A stretch of 64,000 nt of DNA from Singulisphaera sp. GP187 (GTDB taxonomy: Bacteria > Planctomycetota > Planctomycetia > Gemmatales > Gemmataceae). Shown here one piece after another: positions 34,901 to 44,605 of this stretch. Numbering within the stretch: position 1 is the stretch's first letter; every line of letters starts with the position of its first letter. The notes under the pieces are model-generated. The model was not told the origin of the DNA, did no database searches, and was given only the letters and a program-made list of their open reading frames with translations. Location: assembly GCA_945861245.1 (NCBI GenBank), contig CAMAUE010000003.1, forward strand, positions 24,462 to 88,461, given 5' to 3'. A program made the position numbers and the translations under genes.

Positions 34901-35945
34901 GAATGAAGCCTGGGTTTTTGGTGCACGTGGCCTTGCCTATCGTCGATCCGATCAGTTCGACCACGCCATCGCCGATTTCACGGCACAGATAGCGATCGAC
35001 CCGGACGACAGCTGGCCGTACGGATATCGCGGCGAGACACATATCGCGAAAAAACTGTACGCGGAAGCTGTCGCTGACCTGACCCGGGCGAATGAACTGA
35101 GCAATAACGACGCCTGGTTTCGCAGTCAACTTGCCTATGCGCTTCGCTTGAACAACCAGTATGACGCAGCCATCGCCGCGTTCGCCGCGTTTCTTGAGAT
35201 CGGCACCGACAAAATCTGGGGGCTCGCGCAACGCGGAATCGCCCATCGGCAGAAAGGCGACTACCCGGTTGCAATAGCGGATTTGACGACAGCTATCGAA
35301 CTCGGCCAAGTGAAAGCCTGGGTGTATGGCGAACGCGGAATGACCTATTACTTTGCTAAACAATACGAAAATGCGATAGCCGATTTCACGACGGCGATCG
35401 ATATGGACCGTAGCCTTGGCTGGCTTCACAGACAACGTGCGCGAACCTGGGCGCATCGCCGCTACTACTCCAAAGCGCTCGCTGATATCGACGAGGCCAT
35501 GAAGGTCGAGCCGAAGAACCAGGCGGAATATCTGGCGATTCGAGCTGATTTTCACGAGAGATTCGACCGAATTGCTCTCGCGCGGCGAGATATGGATGCG
35601 GCGTTCCTTCTCGCTCCCGATGACGCTCATGTCAATAATCTCATCGCCTGGCTAACTGCGACCAGTCCGTCGCCAGACTTTCGAGATGGTGCCGGTGCAC
35701 TAAGGCACGCTACCAAGGCGTGCGAGAAAACGAACTGGCAGGACCATGACTACATCGACTCTCTTGCCGCCGCGTGCGCCGAGGTTGGCGATTTCGCCAG
35801 GGCGCTTGAACTGCAAATGAAAGCGATGGAAGGCGCTTCGGCAAATCAGATAGCCGACTTCGCTTCAAGGCTCGGGCTCTACCGAGCCAATACGCCATTC
35901 CGTCGCGTCGCGGAGACGCCGCTGGATGATGCCGATGTCGGCTAA
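31917..35945 (+). CDS. giant tetratricopeptide-repeat protein
   Basis: ATG 31917 (after CGGAG) gives 1342 residues; an in-frame GTG 78 nt upstream would add an atypical leader. From about residue 20 to 1190 the protein is an unbroken array of roughly 34 TPR units of 34 residues, with a recurring pattern W..AQRGIAYREKG.Y..AIADLT.AIEL. Many neighbouring units are close copies, which suggests expansion by duplication. A different C-terminal segment (HVNNLIAWLTATSPSPDFRDG, then DYIDSLAAACAEVGDFARAL) is a known planctomycete TPR ending. There is no signal peptide or membrane helix. Role: protein-interaction scaffold, partner unknown. Confidence 0.93.
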   Translation: MDDPEKDEVREKTEAQRHFDAADELRLEGKLDRAIAECEAAIRLDPNYARAYGCRGAAFRAKGDLEQALVDFTTALNLDPSFVWGFVERGMLYRQIDRLDAAMADISDALSLEDGYARAWGARGLIHGQRQDHDLAIADFDRALDLDPDYHLIYLYRARARRFLQQYDLAMGDLNELIRQDEILADAYAERGAVYRRLGELDMAIGDLCESVEIEPDPWVYSELGSAYGRKGDSAQAEASFSKALELDPKFVRAMAERGVLRRRAGRWQEAIADLDSAITLEPDAWKLAERGCAHAGADQYQAALVDYNAALELEPNYSFALARRGMAYRELDDYDQAIRDLTRALKVGPASDWIYAERGSAFRLKGMLDFAIDDLTEAVERDPDYSWAWAERGASHRLKGQLDEAVADLSRAIKLSPTYTWAIGQRGIAHRHAGDHAKAIADLSHALELGGERMWVLSQRGVAYREAGEYAAGVADLSASLVIEESTWAFVERAICYRNLEQYDLAIADCSKAIERAPKHATAWAQRGYAFAEKGDADQAIADFTEALKLDAGIGWAFDQRALAYRKKNLLDLALADFSESLRLFPNDAWSWAQRGVTHRTAGAYNLAIVDLTKAIELARDESWIYAARGLTNRLANSLVDAIGDFTRALEMDSDYVYALGQRAIAYRIQGSCQLALADLNKAIGLGGKQDWLYDARGRTLRLIGQHEAAIADLTVSLEITGDSAWTLTERGQAYRMLGKYAEAVADFTRSLELEPDESLAWAERGVSQYHLKQYDAAIADLTRALAINPNYTWARSQRGLAYRVYGKHDYAIADLTAALEAHPSDAWVLAQRGIAYREKKELAKAVSELSRAIELGKNESWVLGERGFAYRLNKQWDEAIVDFNAQIEGNPASGWAHAQRAVSYREKKDQAKAINDYTRAMELGMREGWVVGERGLCYRLIKQYDDAIADLNAHIQVDPDSGWAFAQRGIAYREKGEFAQAVSDLTHAIELGKNEAWVFGARGLAYRRSDQFDHAIADFTAQIAIDPDDSWPYGYRGETHIAKKLYAEAVADLTRANELSNNDAWFRSQLAYALRLNNQYDAAIAAFAAFLEIGTDKIWGLAQRGIAHRQKGDYPVAIADLTTAIELGQVKAWVYGERGMTYYFAKQYENAIADFTTAIDMDRSLGWLHRQRARTWAHRRYYSKALADIDEAMKVEPKNQAEYLAIRADFHERFDRIALARRDMDAAFLLAPDDAHVNNLIAWLTATSPSPDFRDGAGALRHATKACEKTNWQDHDYIDSLAAACAEVGDFARALELQMKAMEGASANQIADFASRLGLYRANTPFRRVAETPLDDADVG

Positions 35946-36132
35946 CCCGGGGCGTGAAGCGGAGGGTGGCGGTGACGACATCGCGTTCCGCTTCGCGCTG
36001 CGGTAAAATGGAAAGCGGGCCGAGTGCGGCTGGCCGACGCGCACTTGCTCCGCTACAGTGTCAGCAGGAGCCGACGGCGCATCAAACGCCGGGCCAAGGA
36101 TTCGTCCCTCAACTCATCACGGATATTGCGAC

Positions 36133-37419
<1,287 letters not shown>

Positions 37420-37443
37420 CAACAGTCAAATAATGTTGATTCC

Positions 37444-37524
37444 GTTTAGCCGCTCGCCTTTGGCGAGCGCGAACTCCGTGCCGCACGCTACCTGTTCGCG
37501 CTCGCCCAAGGCGAGCGGCTAAAC
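37444..37524. repeat. intergenic palindrome, family B copy 2
   Basis: Arms at 37444-37471 and 37497-37524, complementary except one position. It starts 24 nt after the glutamate dehydrogenase stop. Confidence 0.92.
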
Positions 37525-37554
37525 AAAAACAAAAATGCCACAAGAGGCACCACC

Positions 37555-39990
37555 ATGGCCAGCGATTCGGTGAAGGAAAAGAAAAAACTCGGCAATGCCA
37601 TACCCAAGCTCAATCGCGCTAAACGGCCTGAAGGCATGACGCTCGAAGAATGGCAGATCGCCCTGCGAAAAGATCATGGCCGCAAGCAGAACTTCCACAT
37701 CCAGAACGTCGGTGACGCGCCGATCTTCTCCGAGTTCACCGTTCGCAATCCGCAGAGTCATGGCTCGTATCGCGTTGTCATTCGCGGGGCCAAGCTCGGC
37801 GACAACTCCTGCACGTGCGGTGATTTCCTGACTAACACGCTCGGAACTTGCAAACACATCGAATACACACTGGCGCATCTCGAAAACAATCGCGGCGGAT
37901 GCAAATCGCTTGGCGAAGGCCGATCCGCCAATTACAGCGAAATTTATCTCCGCTACGGCAACCAGCGCGAGGTAATATTCTGCCCCGGCACGGATTGTTC
38001 GCGCGAGTTGGATGGTGTTGCACGCGAATACTTTTCGGCCGAGGGTGTACTCCACGCGGAGGCCGCCGAGAAGTTCGACGAATTCCTCGATCGCGCTCGC
38101 ACCTTCGAGCACGAGCTGCGCGTGCAGGACGATGTCGCGCCGTCACTAGCCGAGAAACGCGACGTTCTTGAGCGCGAGGAAATCCTGAATCGCGAATATC
38201 CGTGCGGAGCGAAGAGCGCGACTCTGAAGAAGCTGCTCAAGGTTCCACTGTTCGACTACCAGGCGGAAGGCGCTCTCTTCGCCGCCCGCGCGGGTCGCTG
38301 TCTGATTGGCGATGAGATGGGCCTGGGCAAAACGATCCAGGCGATCGCCGCCATCGAGTTGATGGCCCGCCATTTCGGCGTCGAACGTGTGCTCGTCGTC
38401 TGCCCGACTTCGCTCAAGCACCAATGGCAACGCGAAATCGAACGGTTCAGCGATCACGCTTCGCAGATCATCAACGGCGGCCAGGCCGTGCGCGCCGCTC
38501 AATTCCGCGAGACGACCGCCATCAAGATCATGAACTATGACACGATCCACGCCGACCTCGACCGCATCGGCGATTGGGCGCCCGATCTCGTCATTCTCGA
38601 CGAAGCCCAGCGCATCAAAAACTGGAACACGCGCGTCGCCCGCAGCGTGAAGAAGATCGACTGCCCCTACGCCGTCGTGTTGACCGGCACGCCGTTGGAA
38701 AATCGGCTCGAAGAGCTGATTTCCATCGTGCAATTCGTCGATCGCAATCGGCTCGGACCGACCTTCCGATTGCTCGAAAATCATCAGGACCGCGACGAAG
38801 CAGGCAAGGTCATCGGCTACAAGAACCTCGGCCAAATCGGCAAGACGCTCGAACCAGTTCTGCTCCGCCGGCGCAAGGCCGAGGTGCTCGATCAGCTTCC
38901 CGAACGGCTCGACAAGAACCTGTTCGTTCCAATGTCCGAATTGCAAATGCAGCAACACGACGAAGGCAAACTCATCGTTGCTCGCATCGTGCAGAAATGG
39001 CGACGCTATCAGTACCTGTCCGAGATCGACAAACAAAAACTGATGGCCGCGATGCAGGGCATGCGCATGTCATGCGATAGCTCGTACCTGCTCGATCCTA
39101 CCACCAACGAAGGCTTCAAGGTTGGCGAGGCGACCTCGCAACTTGAAGAGATGTTTGCCGAGGAACCGGTCAAAGTCGTAATCTTCAGCCAATGGCTGCG
39201 CATGCACGAATTGCTGGTGAAACAGTTCATCGACAAGTGCTGGGGCCACGTGTTCTTCCACGGCGGCGTGCCGAGCGCGAAACGCCAGGACCTTGTCGAC
39301 AAGTTCCGCAACGATCCCGAGTGCCGACTGTTCCTGGCGACCGACGCCGGCTCGGTTGGGTTGAACCTGCAGTTCGCGTCGGTCGTGCTCAACATGGACC
39401 TGCCGTGGAACCCTGCCGTGCTCGAACAACGCATTGGCCGAGTGTATCGGCTCGGACAGGAGCGGAAGGTACAGGTCGTCAATTTTGTCGCGCGGGGATC
39501 GATCGAGGAAGGGATGTTGTCGGTCCTCAAGTTCAAGAAGTCGCTGTTCGCCGGCGTGCTGGACGGCGGCGAAACGGACATCAAGTTGGGCGGCAGCCGG
39601 CTGACAAAGTTTATGGAAACCGTGGAGCAGACGACGCAATCGATCCCGGCGGTCGTCAGCATGGCGTATCAGGGTGAGTTCGAGTTTGAAGATTCGAAGG
39701 CTGGTGAAAAAGCGGAAGTGAACCTCGACGTGGCGACGCCGTCGCAAACGCCATCAGCACTAGCGAGCGATCCGCTGGCCGGGTTGGTACAGACAGGCTT
39801 GGCATTCTTGCAAAGCCTGAGCGCGATTGCGAGCCCATCGATGGGTTCGGGCCGAACGTTGGTTGCGTCGAGCAGTCCGCTCGTGGCCCGCGACGAGAAG
39901 ACGGGTGAGTCGTTCTTGAAGCTGCCGATGCCAAGTCCGGATGCGTTGAAACAGTTGATGTCGGCGTTGTCGGCGCTGTTGCCGAAATGA
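37555..39990 (+). CDS. SNF2-family helicase with SWIM zinc finger
   Basis: The 811-residue ATPase begins with a basic region and a SWIM zinc finger near residues 86-102 (CTCGDFLTNTLGTCKHIEY; CxC...CxH). The SNF2 motor follows: DEMGLGKTIQ (motif I, about 252), VLVVCPTSLKHQW, VILDEAQRIKNW (DEAQ instead of DEAH, about 348), LTGTPLENRLEEL, IFSQWLRMHELL, GSVGLNLQFASVVLNMDLPW and QRIGRVYRLGQ with the arginine finger (about 626). A variable C-terminal tail of about 110 residues follows. It is probably a DNA translocase remodelling nucleoprotein or stalled polymerase complexes. It stands alone, with no methylase or nuclease beside it to suggest a defence island. Confidence 0.93.
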   Translation: MASDSVKEKKKLGNAIPKLNRAKRPEGMTLEEWQIALRKDHGRKQNFHIQNVGDAPIFSEFTVRNPQSHGSYRVVIRGAKLGDNSCTCGDFLTNTLGTCKHIEYTLAHLENNRGGCKSLGEGRSANYSEIYLRYGNQREVIFCPGTDCSRELDGVAREYFSAEGVLHAEAAEKFDEFLDRARTFEHELRVQDDVAPSLAEKRDVLEREEILNREYPCGAKSATLKKLLKVPLFDYQAEGALFAARAGRCLIGDEMGLGKTIQAIAAIELMARHFGVERVLVVCPTSLKHQWQREIERFSDHASQIINGGQAVRAAQFRETTAIKIMNYDTIHADLDRIGDWAPDLVILDEAQRIKNWNTRVARSVKKIDCPYAVVLTGTPLENRLEELISIVQFVDRNRLGPTFRLLENHQDRDEAGKVIGYKNLGQIGKTLEPVLLRRRKAEVLDQLPERLDKNLFVPMSELQMQQHDEGKLIVARIVQKWRRYQYLSEIDKQKLMAAMQGMRMSCDSSYLLDPTTNEGFKVGEATSQLEEMFAEEPVKVVIFSQWLRMHELLVKQFIDKCWGHVFFHGGVPSAKRQDLVDKFRNDPECRLFLATDAGSVGLNLQFASVVLNMDLPWNPAVLEQRIGRVYRLGQERKVQVVNFVARGSIEEGMLSVLKFKKSLFAGVLDGGETDIKLGGSRLTKFMETVEQTTQSIPAVVSMAYQGEFEFEDSKAGEKAEVNLDVATPSQTPSALASDPLAGLVQTGLAFLQSLSAIASPSMGSGRTLVASSSPLVARDEKTGESFLKLPMPSPDALKQLMSALSALLPK

Positions 39991-39998
39991 TGGGAATT

Positions 39999-40062
39999 GT
40001 TTAGCCGATCGCCTGTGGCGAGCGCGGGGTTGGACGCGCTCGCCACAGGCGATCGGCTAAAC
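39999..40062. repeat. intergenic palindrome, family B copy 3
   Basis: Arms at 39999-40026 and 40035-40062 are perfect 28-nt complements, including a change (gccgatcgcc) not seen in other copies that is matched in the opposite arm. It is 8 nt from the stops of both convergent genes. Confidence 0.93.
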
Positions 40063-40070
40063 AAATTATT

Positions 40071-41084
40071 TCACTTCTTCTTACTCACGATTTCGATCGT
40101 GGCTTTAGTACGATACGCCGCCAACACCGCATCACGCAGTTTTTCGCCATAGACTTCTTGCACGAACGGTTTGACGGCTTCAAACTTCACTTCCTTGCCT
40201 GGTTTGGCGTCGATGGGCAGAATCAAATGCCAGCCGAATTCGGTTGAGACAGGGTCGCTGATCTGGTATGGCTTCAGCGTGAAAGCGGCACGGGCAAACG
40301 GCTCGACCATTGCGCCGACGCGCGGGAAGTAGCCGAGATCGCCGCCACTCTTCTTTGACGGGCAGGTCGATTCGACAATCGCCTGCTCAGCAAATGCCTT
40401 GTCAATGGCGGCGGCGCGGGCTTTTTCGCGCGTTATGGCGTCGGCTGTCGCCGGCACCTTTGCGAATTCCTGACTGACGATGTCGTCGATCTTTTTCTTG
40501 ATGCCAACGATCTTGGCATAGGCCAGTTCGTTCTTGCCATCGGCAATCGGAATAAGAATATGCCGAGCCTTGATCTCGGCGCCGTTAAACATTTCGACAT
40601 TCTTGGCGAACATGTCGCGGAGGACTTTGTCGGAGCCTTGCTGAAGGACAAATTTGTCCCAGCGGAGCGCACTGGTGATTTCAGAGCGTAGCTCGTCCTC
40701 TTCGATGTGGAGTTTCTTCAACATTTCTTTGTAATCTTGCATGGGCTTCGAGTTTGATGCTTCCGCCTTGATCTTGCTGATGTGCTCATCGATCTCCTTG
40801 GCATCGACCTGGAGTTTGAGTTGAAGCAGGTATTGATCCACGACGGCGTTCTCGATCAGGAAATTGAGGATTTCCTTGCGTGCCTCGTCACGCTTGGCGG
40901 GCGGCACGCGCATCGAGCCACGGTAGACCGCCAATTCGCTGATGGCCTGGCCATTGACAACCGCGGCGATTTTGTCGCGTGTCGGCGGCGGATCTATCTG
41001 CGGGGTCGGTTGCGGCGTTTGGCTCCACGCGAAACCTGCGATTGCTACCATCACCAAACCGGCCAAACGAAATCGTCGCGTCAT
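40071..41084 (-). CDS. parvulin-type peptidyl-prolyl isomerase, exported (SurA/PpiC-like)
   Basis: ATG 41084 follows GAGG on the minus strand and opens a signal peptide (MTRRFRLAGLVMVAIAGFAWSQ). The 337-residue product has a SurA-N-like helical region (VVNGQAISELAVYRGSM; EILNFLIENAVVDQYLL) and a parvulin domain from about residue 170: IKARHILIPI, then SGGDLGYFPRVGAMVEPFARAAF, and FGWHLILPID. These proteins assist folding of exported proteins outside the cytoplasm. An insertion of about 60 residues (KIVGIKKKIDDIVSQEF region) interrupts the start of the parvulin domain. Confidence 0.9.
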   Translation of the reverse strand: MTRRFRLAGLVMVAIAGFAWSQTPQPTPQIDPPPTRDKIAAVVNGQAISELAVYRGSMRVPPAKRDEARKEILNFLIENAVVDQYLLQLKLQVDAKEIDEHISKIKAEASNSKPMQDYKEMLKKLHIEEDELRSEITSALRWDKFVLQQGSDKVLRDMFAKNVEMFNGAEIKARHILIPIADGKNELAYAKIVGIKKKIDDIVSQEFAKVPATADAITREKARAAAIDKAFAEQAIVESTCPSKKSGGDLGYFPRVGAMVEPFARAAFTLKPYQISDPVSTEFGWHLILPIDAKPGKEVKFEAVKPFVQEVYGEKLRDAVLAAYRTKATIEIVSKKK

Positions 41085-41826
41085 GTTCGTAACTCCTCGT
41101 CTCGATTGATGTTGCATGAGACGGCTCATCCCAGGTTCTCGTGCCCGGGCATCCATGTTTCACCCAGTCTAACGAATTCGCCGAAACGAGTCGATACGAA
41201 TTTTGGCGATGCCGTAAGATCCCAATGCCCCACGCGAGCCAATAGCCCTGGGCCCAACGCCGCTTTGCCAAGGGAGGCGTTTGGCCATCGGCCGGTGGCC
41301 AAGCGATTTGGCACTTTTTCAGCCGTTTTTTGCGGGTTTTTTGGGTGTTGGCCACAAAGCCGAGGGAGATAGGTGGGTAAGTGCAAGCAGATTGCATCTC
41401 CCGGTTTAGCACCCGCACCTCGCCATGCAATCGCTCACGATTTTTCCACAACCGACTTTGACATCCCATTCATCCGCGCGTTACGATGACAAGAATCGCA
41501 AGCCCCACGATGAGAGCAGCGATTTCTGGGGGTGCTGACCTGCAAAAGAATTATCCAGACACCGAACGCGAAAAAACTTGACACAGCGGCCGAGGTTTGG
41601 TCCAATGGCCTTGCTGTAGCGCGCACGAGAATTATTGCGAGCATTCGGCCACGGAGCCCACGCAATCGCAGCAAGGTTGATCGGTTGTGATGGAATGTCG
41701 CTGCCGTTTCCGGTTCGATTGAAGCCGTATATTTGCAGCGACCTCGGCAGTTGAACCGGAACGTTCGAGGGCAGAGTTCAACCGAGTTCGCTGGATTTCT
41801 TCACCCCTCTTTTGGGAATGCCAACC
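41085..41826. other. 742-nt intergenic region without a supportable gene
   Basis: The region lies between the divergent isomerase gene and the gene at 41827. I see no protein-like reading frame. It contains one arm of repeat family F (41500-41530). Nothing else could be assigned. Confidence 0.6.
41500..41530. repeat. single arm of repeat family F
   Basis: agccccacgatgagagcagc... matches the arms of the complete family F element at 49421-49504 with several substitutions. No opposite arm is visible nearby. Confidence 0.7.
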
Positions 41827-42423
41827 ATGAAGGCGATATTTGTATCGTTCTGCATTGTTCTCCTCCAGCTTGCGATTATTGGCGACGCAGGAACGAAGTC
41901 CGAAAAGAAGCTACACCAAAACGACGAACCGGTTCAGCCTAGAATCAGGGAATCTGCCTGCATGCGCGAGGCACGCGCAGAACTTCACGCTGATTTTGTA
42001 CGATTGTTTCGCACCAAACAGGAACTAAGAAAAGTCATTGCCTATGATTTGGGTCTGGCAAGGCAACAAATTGTCAAAAGCAAAGACTTTCAGCATCTTT
42101 TTCGAATTCGATTTTGGTGTGGAGAAAATCCTTCGACCGTCATCCCATGGCTTATTGAAAAACTGGAGGACAAGTCATTTGTCGGCTTGGATAACTCGGC
42201 TGACCTCATTATTTTTGAGCGTATTATGACGAATGATCTGCATTTCTACGGGCACGGCTGGGTCGTCGACGATGATTTATTCACGGTCGCCGGCAGAGTG
42301 TCGTGGCTTCTGCGCAGTGTCACCGGTGAGAATTTAAGTTCGGTAAAGCCAAACAGCACCAAAGTGGAATTATCGGCGCTCAAGAAACAGTGGTCAGCCT
42401 GGCTGCATGCGGCCACTCAATAG
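41827..42423 (+). CDS. hypothetical secreted protein
   Basis: ATG 41827 (GGGA upstream; ATG 41818 is an alternative) begins a signal peptide (MKAIFVSFCIVLLQLAIIGDA). The 198-residue product continues with a helical region (EARAELHADFVRLFRTKQEL) and a domain with GENPSTVIPWLIEKLEDKSF and IMTNDLHFYGHGWVV. I do not recognise it. Base composition is lower in G+C than the neighbours, and codon use is less biased, which may point to transfer or weak expression. Confidence 0.65.
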   Translation: MKAIFVSFCIVLLQLAIIGDAGTKSEKKLHQNDEPVQPRIRESACMREARAELHADFVRLFRTKQELRKVIAYDLGLARQQIVKSKDFQHLFRIRFWCGENPSTVIPWLIEKLEDKSFVGLDNSADLIIFERIMTNDLHFYGHGWVVDDDLFTVAGRVSWLLRSVTGENLSSVKPNSTKVELSALKKQWSAWLHAATQ

Positions 42424-42742
42424 GCGGCAGAGCCGTCGTCGGGTTCGAGTTGTCAGCGAGCAGCCAGAGCTTACCGCAACCTGGCCCCTGAAGGGTGAGG
42501 CACGTTCCCTTCCATGCCGACGATTCGGAATGATTTTCTGCGTCACCATCGTTGCAATCGATTTTGGTTCACACATGTCGAAGTTGACATTCGCCACACC
42601 GGGATGGTTATTGAATAAGAAATGTTATCTATAAGTAATGCTGCCGAGGCAGCACCAATTGCCGTCTCCGCTCGGGCGTTGCGACGGGTGGCGGTGCTGA
42701 ACGGGTTGGCGGTCTTTTTTGGCACGGAAAAGAGGTGAACCC
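42424..42742. other. intergenic region, nothing recognised
   Basis: The region is about 320 nt between the hypothetical gene and the tRNA-Gly promoter. Reading frames here are short and without family resemblance. Confidence 0.5.
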
Positions 42743-42770
42743 TTGAAAATGTTTTGGTGTCCTTTATAAT
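42743..42770 (+). promoter_or_regulatory. sigma-70-type promoter for tRNA-Gly
   Basis: TTGAAA (42743-42748) and TATAAT (42765-42770) are separated by 16 nt. Transcription should start near 42777, about 26 nt before the mature tRNA. Confidence 0.75.
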
Positions 42771-42802
42771 CGAAACATGCGCCATTCTTGAGGCTAATTA
42801 GC

Positions 42803-42874
42803 GCGGGTGTAGCTCAGTGGTAGAGCGTCACGTTGCCAACGTGAATGTCGTGGGTTCGAGCCCCATCACCCGCT
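42803..42874 (+). tRNA. tRNA-Gly (GCC anticodon)
   Basis: The acceptor stem gcgggtg / cacccgc encloses a D-arm (agctcagtggtagagc), an anticodon stem tcacg/cgtga with loop ttgccaa (anticodon GCC), and a T-arm gtgggttcgagccccat-type loop. CCA is not encoded. A T6 run follows immediately at 42874-42879 and may end transcription. Confidence 0.96.
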
Positions 42875-42943
42875 TTTTTGTTGGATACCGCGTCTCGCAA
42901 TGATACCGAGCTCACGTTTCGTGGGCCGTTGAATTTCCTGCTC

Positions 42944-43000
42944 GAAAAAACGATGTCAGGTTCCTTTTTCTCTCCGAAAAAGGTTCCTGGCATCGTTTTT
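42944..43000. repeat. inverted repeat, family G
   Basis: Left arm 42944-42970 and right arm 42976-43000 are near-perfect complements (core tcaggttcctttttc / gaaaaaggttcctg) with a 5-nt loop. It lies between tRNA-Gly and trigger factor, 24 nt before the trigger factor start. I recall similar sequences as recurrent in planctomycetes. Confidence 0.82.
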
Positions 43001-43023
43001 CTCCCTGTGAAAGGTGTCGCATT

Positions 43024-44517
43024 ATGACCGATGAATCGGCCACTATGACTCCGGATGCTCCGGTTATCGAAGAAGGCGCCAGCGGCGACGCTCCCGAAGC
43101 GAAAAAGAAGATCAAGCAGTCCGTGGATATTCAGGACATTGGCCCGTGCAAAAAGCACATCAAGGTCACTGTGCTGCGCGAGGACATCGAGAAGAACATT
43201 CAGGAAAAGTATAAGGAACTTGTCGGCGAATCGTCGATTCCCGGCTTCCGTCCAGGCAAGGCGCCGCGGAAGATCGTCACGCAGCGATTTCGCAAGGATG
43301 TCTTCGATAAGGTCAAAGGCGAAATCCTACTCTCAAGTCTCGAGCAGCTAGCGGAGGACTTTGACGTCGCCCCGCTTAGCCCGCCGAATCTCGATCCGGC
43401 GAACCTGTTCATTCCTGAAGAAGGCGACTTCGTTTATGAATTTGATGTCGAAGTACGCCCCCACTTCGATCTGCCTGAGTACAAGAGTCTGAAACTTCGC
43501 AGGCCGATCCGCACGTTCTCTGAAGCGGACATTGACGAAGAACAAAAGAAAATCCTGTCGCAAGAAGGCCAACTAGTACCCAAGGACGGCCCGGCCGAAC
43601 GCGGCGATTACATCGTCGTTGACATGGTCACCACTTTCGCCGGCGAAAAAGTCGGTGAGGCACCGGAAATTACGCTTCGCATCGACGATACCATGTCGTT
43701 CAAAGACGGCGTGGCCACCAAGTTTGGCGAGCAGGTCATTGGTGTCAAGGCCGGCGAGAAACGCAACGTTGATATTTCGATGACGGAATCGGTTTCCAAT
43801 CCCCAACTCAAGGGGCAAACCATTCTGGCGGCGCTCGATATCAAGGACGTAAAACGACTGCGTCTGCCCGAGATGGATGACTTGTTCCTCGAACGCTACG
43901 AATGCAAAACTATCGACCAGTTCCGCGAAAAAATTCGGCTGGTACTTGATCGCCGACTGGAATACGCCCAGCGCCAATCGATCCGCGAACAGGTGCTTGC
44001 GCTGATCACATCGTCGGCAACCTGGGAATTGCCTCAAGACCTTTTGCGACGCCAAGCCCGCAACGCCTTGTCGCGCCGCGTCATGGAAATGAAAGAATCG
44101 GGCATTTCCGAAGACGAGATCAAGGGTCGCCAACGCATGCTTGAGCGCGACGTACTCTCCACGACTGCTCAGTCGATGAAAGAGCATTTCGTCTTGCAGA
44201 AAATTGCGGAGCAGGAAAAATTGGAAATCGACCAAGGAGATGTTGACCAGGAAATTGACCGCATTGCCGAGGTCTATAAAGAATCGCCACGCCGTATTCG
44301 CGCTCAGCTGGAACGCGACGGCCAACTCGAAACGCTGGCCGCGCAGCTGATCGAACGCAAGGCGTTGAATCGAATTCTTGAAACCGCGGAATACGAAGAC
44401 GTGGCCACCGATCGCGACGGCGGTATGGCGACTGTTGACACTCAGGCCGTGCAAGGCGAGATGCACGATCCGACGGCCGTACCGCCTGCCGTTGAGGATG
44501 CGAATCCGGAAGCGTGA
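43024..44517 (+). CDS. tig: trigger factor
   Basis: A ribosome-bound chaperone with peptidyl-prolyl isomerase activity, 497 residues versus about 430 in E. coli. After an acidic N-terminal extension of about 35 residues, the ribosome-binding domain carries GFRPGKAPRK (near 73), the FKBP-like domain spans about 170-260 (RGDYIVVDMVTTFAG), and the C-terminal helical domain contains VRIMLDRRLEYAQRQ-like LVLDRRLEYAQRQ and LPQDLLRRQARNAL. A tail of about 40 residues (VDTQAVQGEMHDPTAVPP) extends the end. In many bacteria tig precedes clpP-clpX; here a convergent gene follows instead. Confidence 0.96.
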   Translation: MTDESATMTPDAPVIEEGASGDAPEAKKKIKQSVDIQDIGPCKKHIKVTVLREDIEKNIQEKYKELVGESSIPGFRPGKAPRKIVTQRFRKDVFDKVKGEILLSSLEQLAEDFDVAPLSPPNLDPANLFIPEEGDFVYEFDVEVRPHFDLPEYKSLKLRRPIRTFSEADIDEEQKKILSQEGQLVPKDGPAERGDYIVVDMVTTFAGEKVGEAPEITLRIDDTMSFKDGVATKFGEQVIGVKAGEKRNVDISMTESVSNPQLKGQTILAALDIKDVKRLRLPEMDDLFLERYECKTIDQFREKIRLVLDRRLEYAQRQSIREQVLALITSSATWELPQDLLRRQARNALSRRVMEMKESGISEDEIKGRQRMLERDVLSTTAQSMKEHFVLQKIAEQEKLEIDQGDVDQEIDRIAEVYKESPRRIRAQLERDGQLETLAAQLIERKALNRILETAEYEDVATDRDGGMATVDTQAVQGEMHDPTAVPPAVEDANPEA

Positions 44518-44520
44518 AAT

Positions 44521-44594
44521 GTTTAGCCGCTCGCCACTGGCGAGCGCGGACTGGAGAATTACAGTACGCGCTCGCCAGTGGCGAGCGGCTAAAC
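44521..44594. repeat. intergenic palindrome, family B copy 4
   Basis: Perfectly complementary 28-nt arms at 44521-44548 and 44567-44594. It starts 3 nt after the tig stop and ends 11 nt from the stop of the convergent gene. Confidence 0.93.
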
Positions 44595-44605
44595 ATACCT
44601 TCCTG

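Noticed and set aside
41126..41386. 86-codon minus-strand frame upstream of the isomerase gene
   Set aside because: Composition is not protein-like and no ribosome-binding site is visible. The region is more likely promoter or leader DNA.
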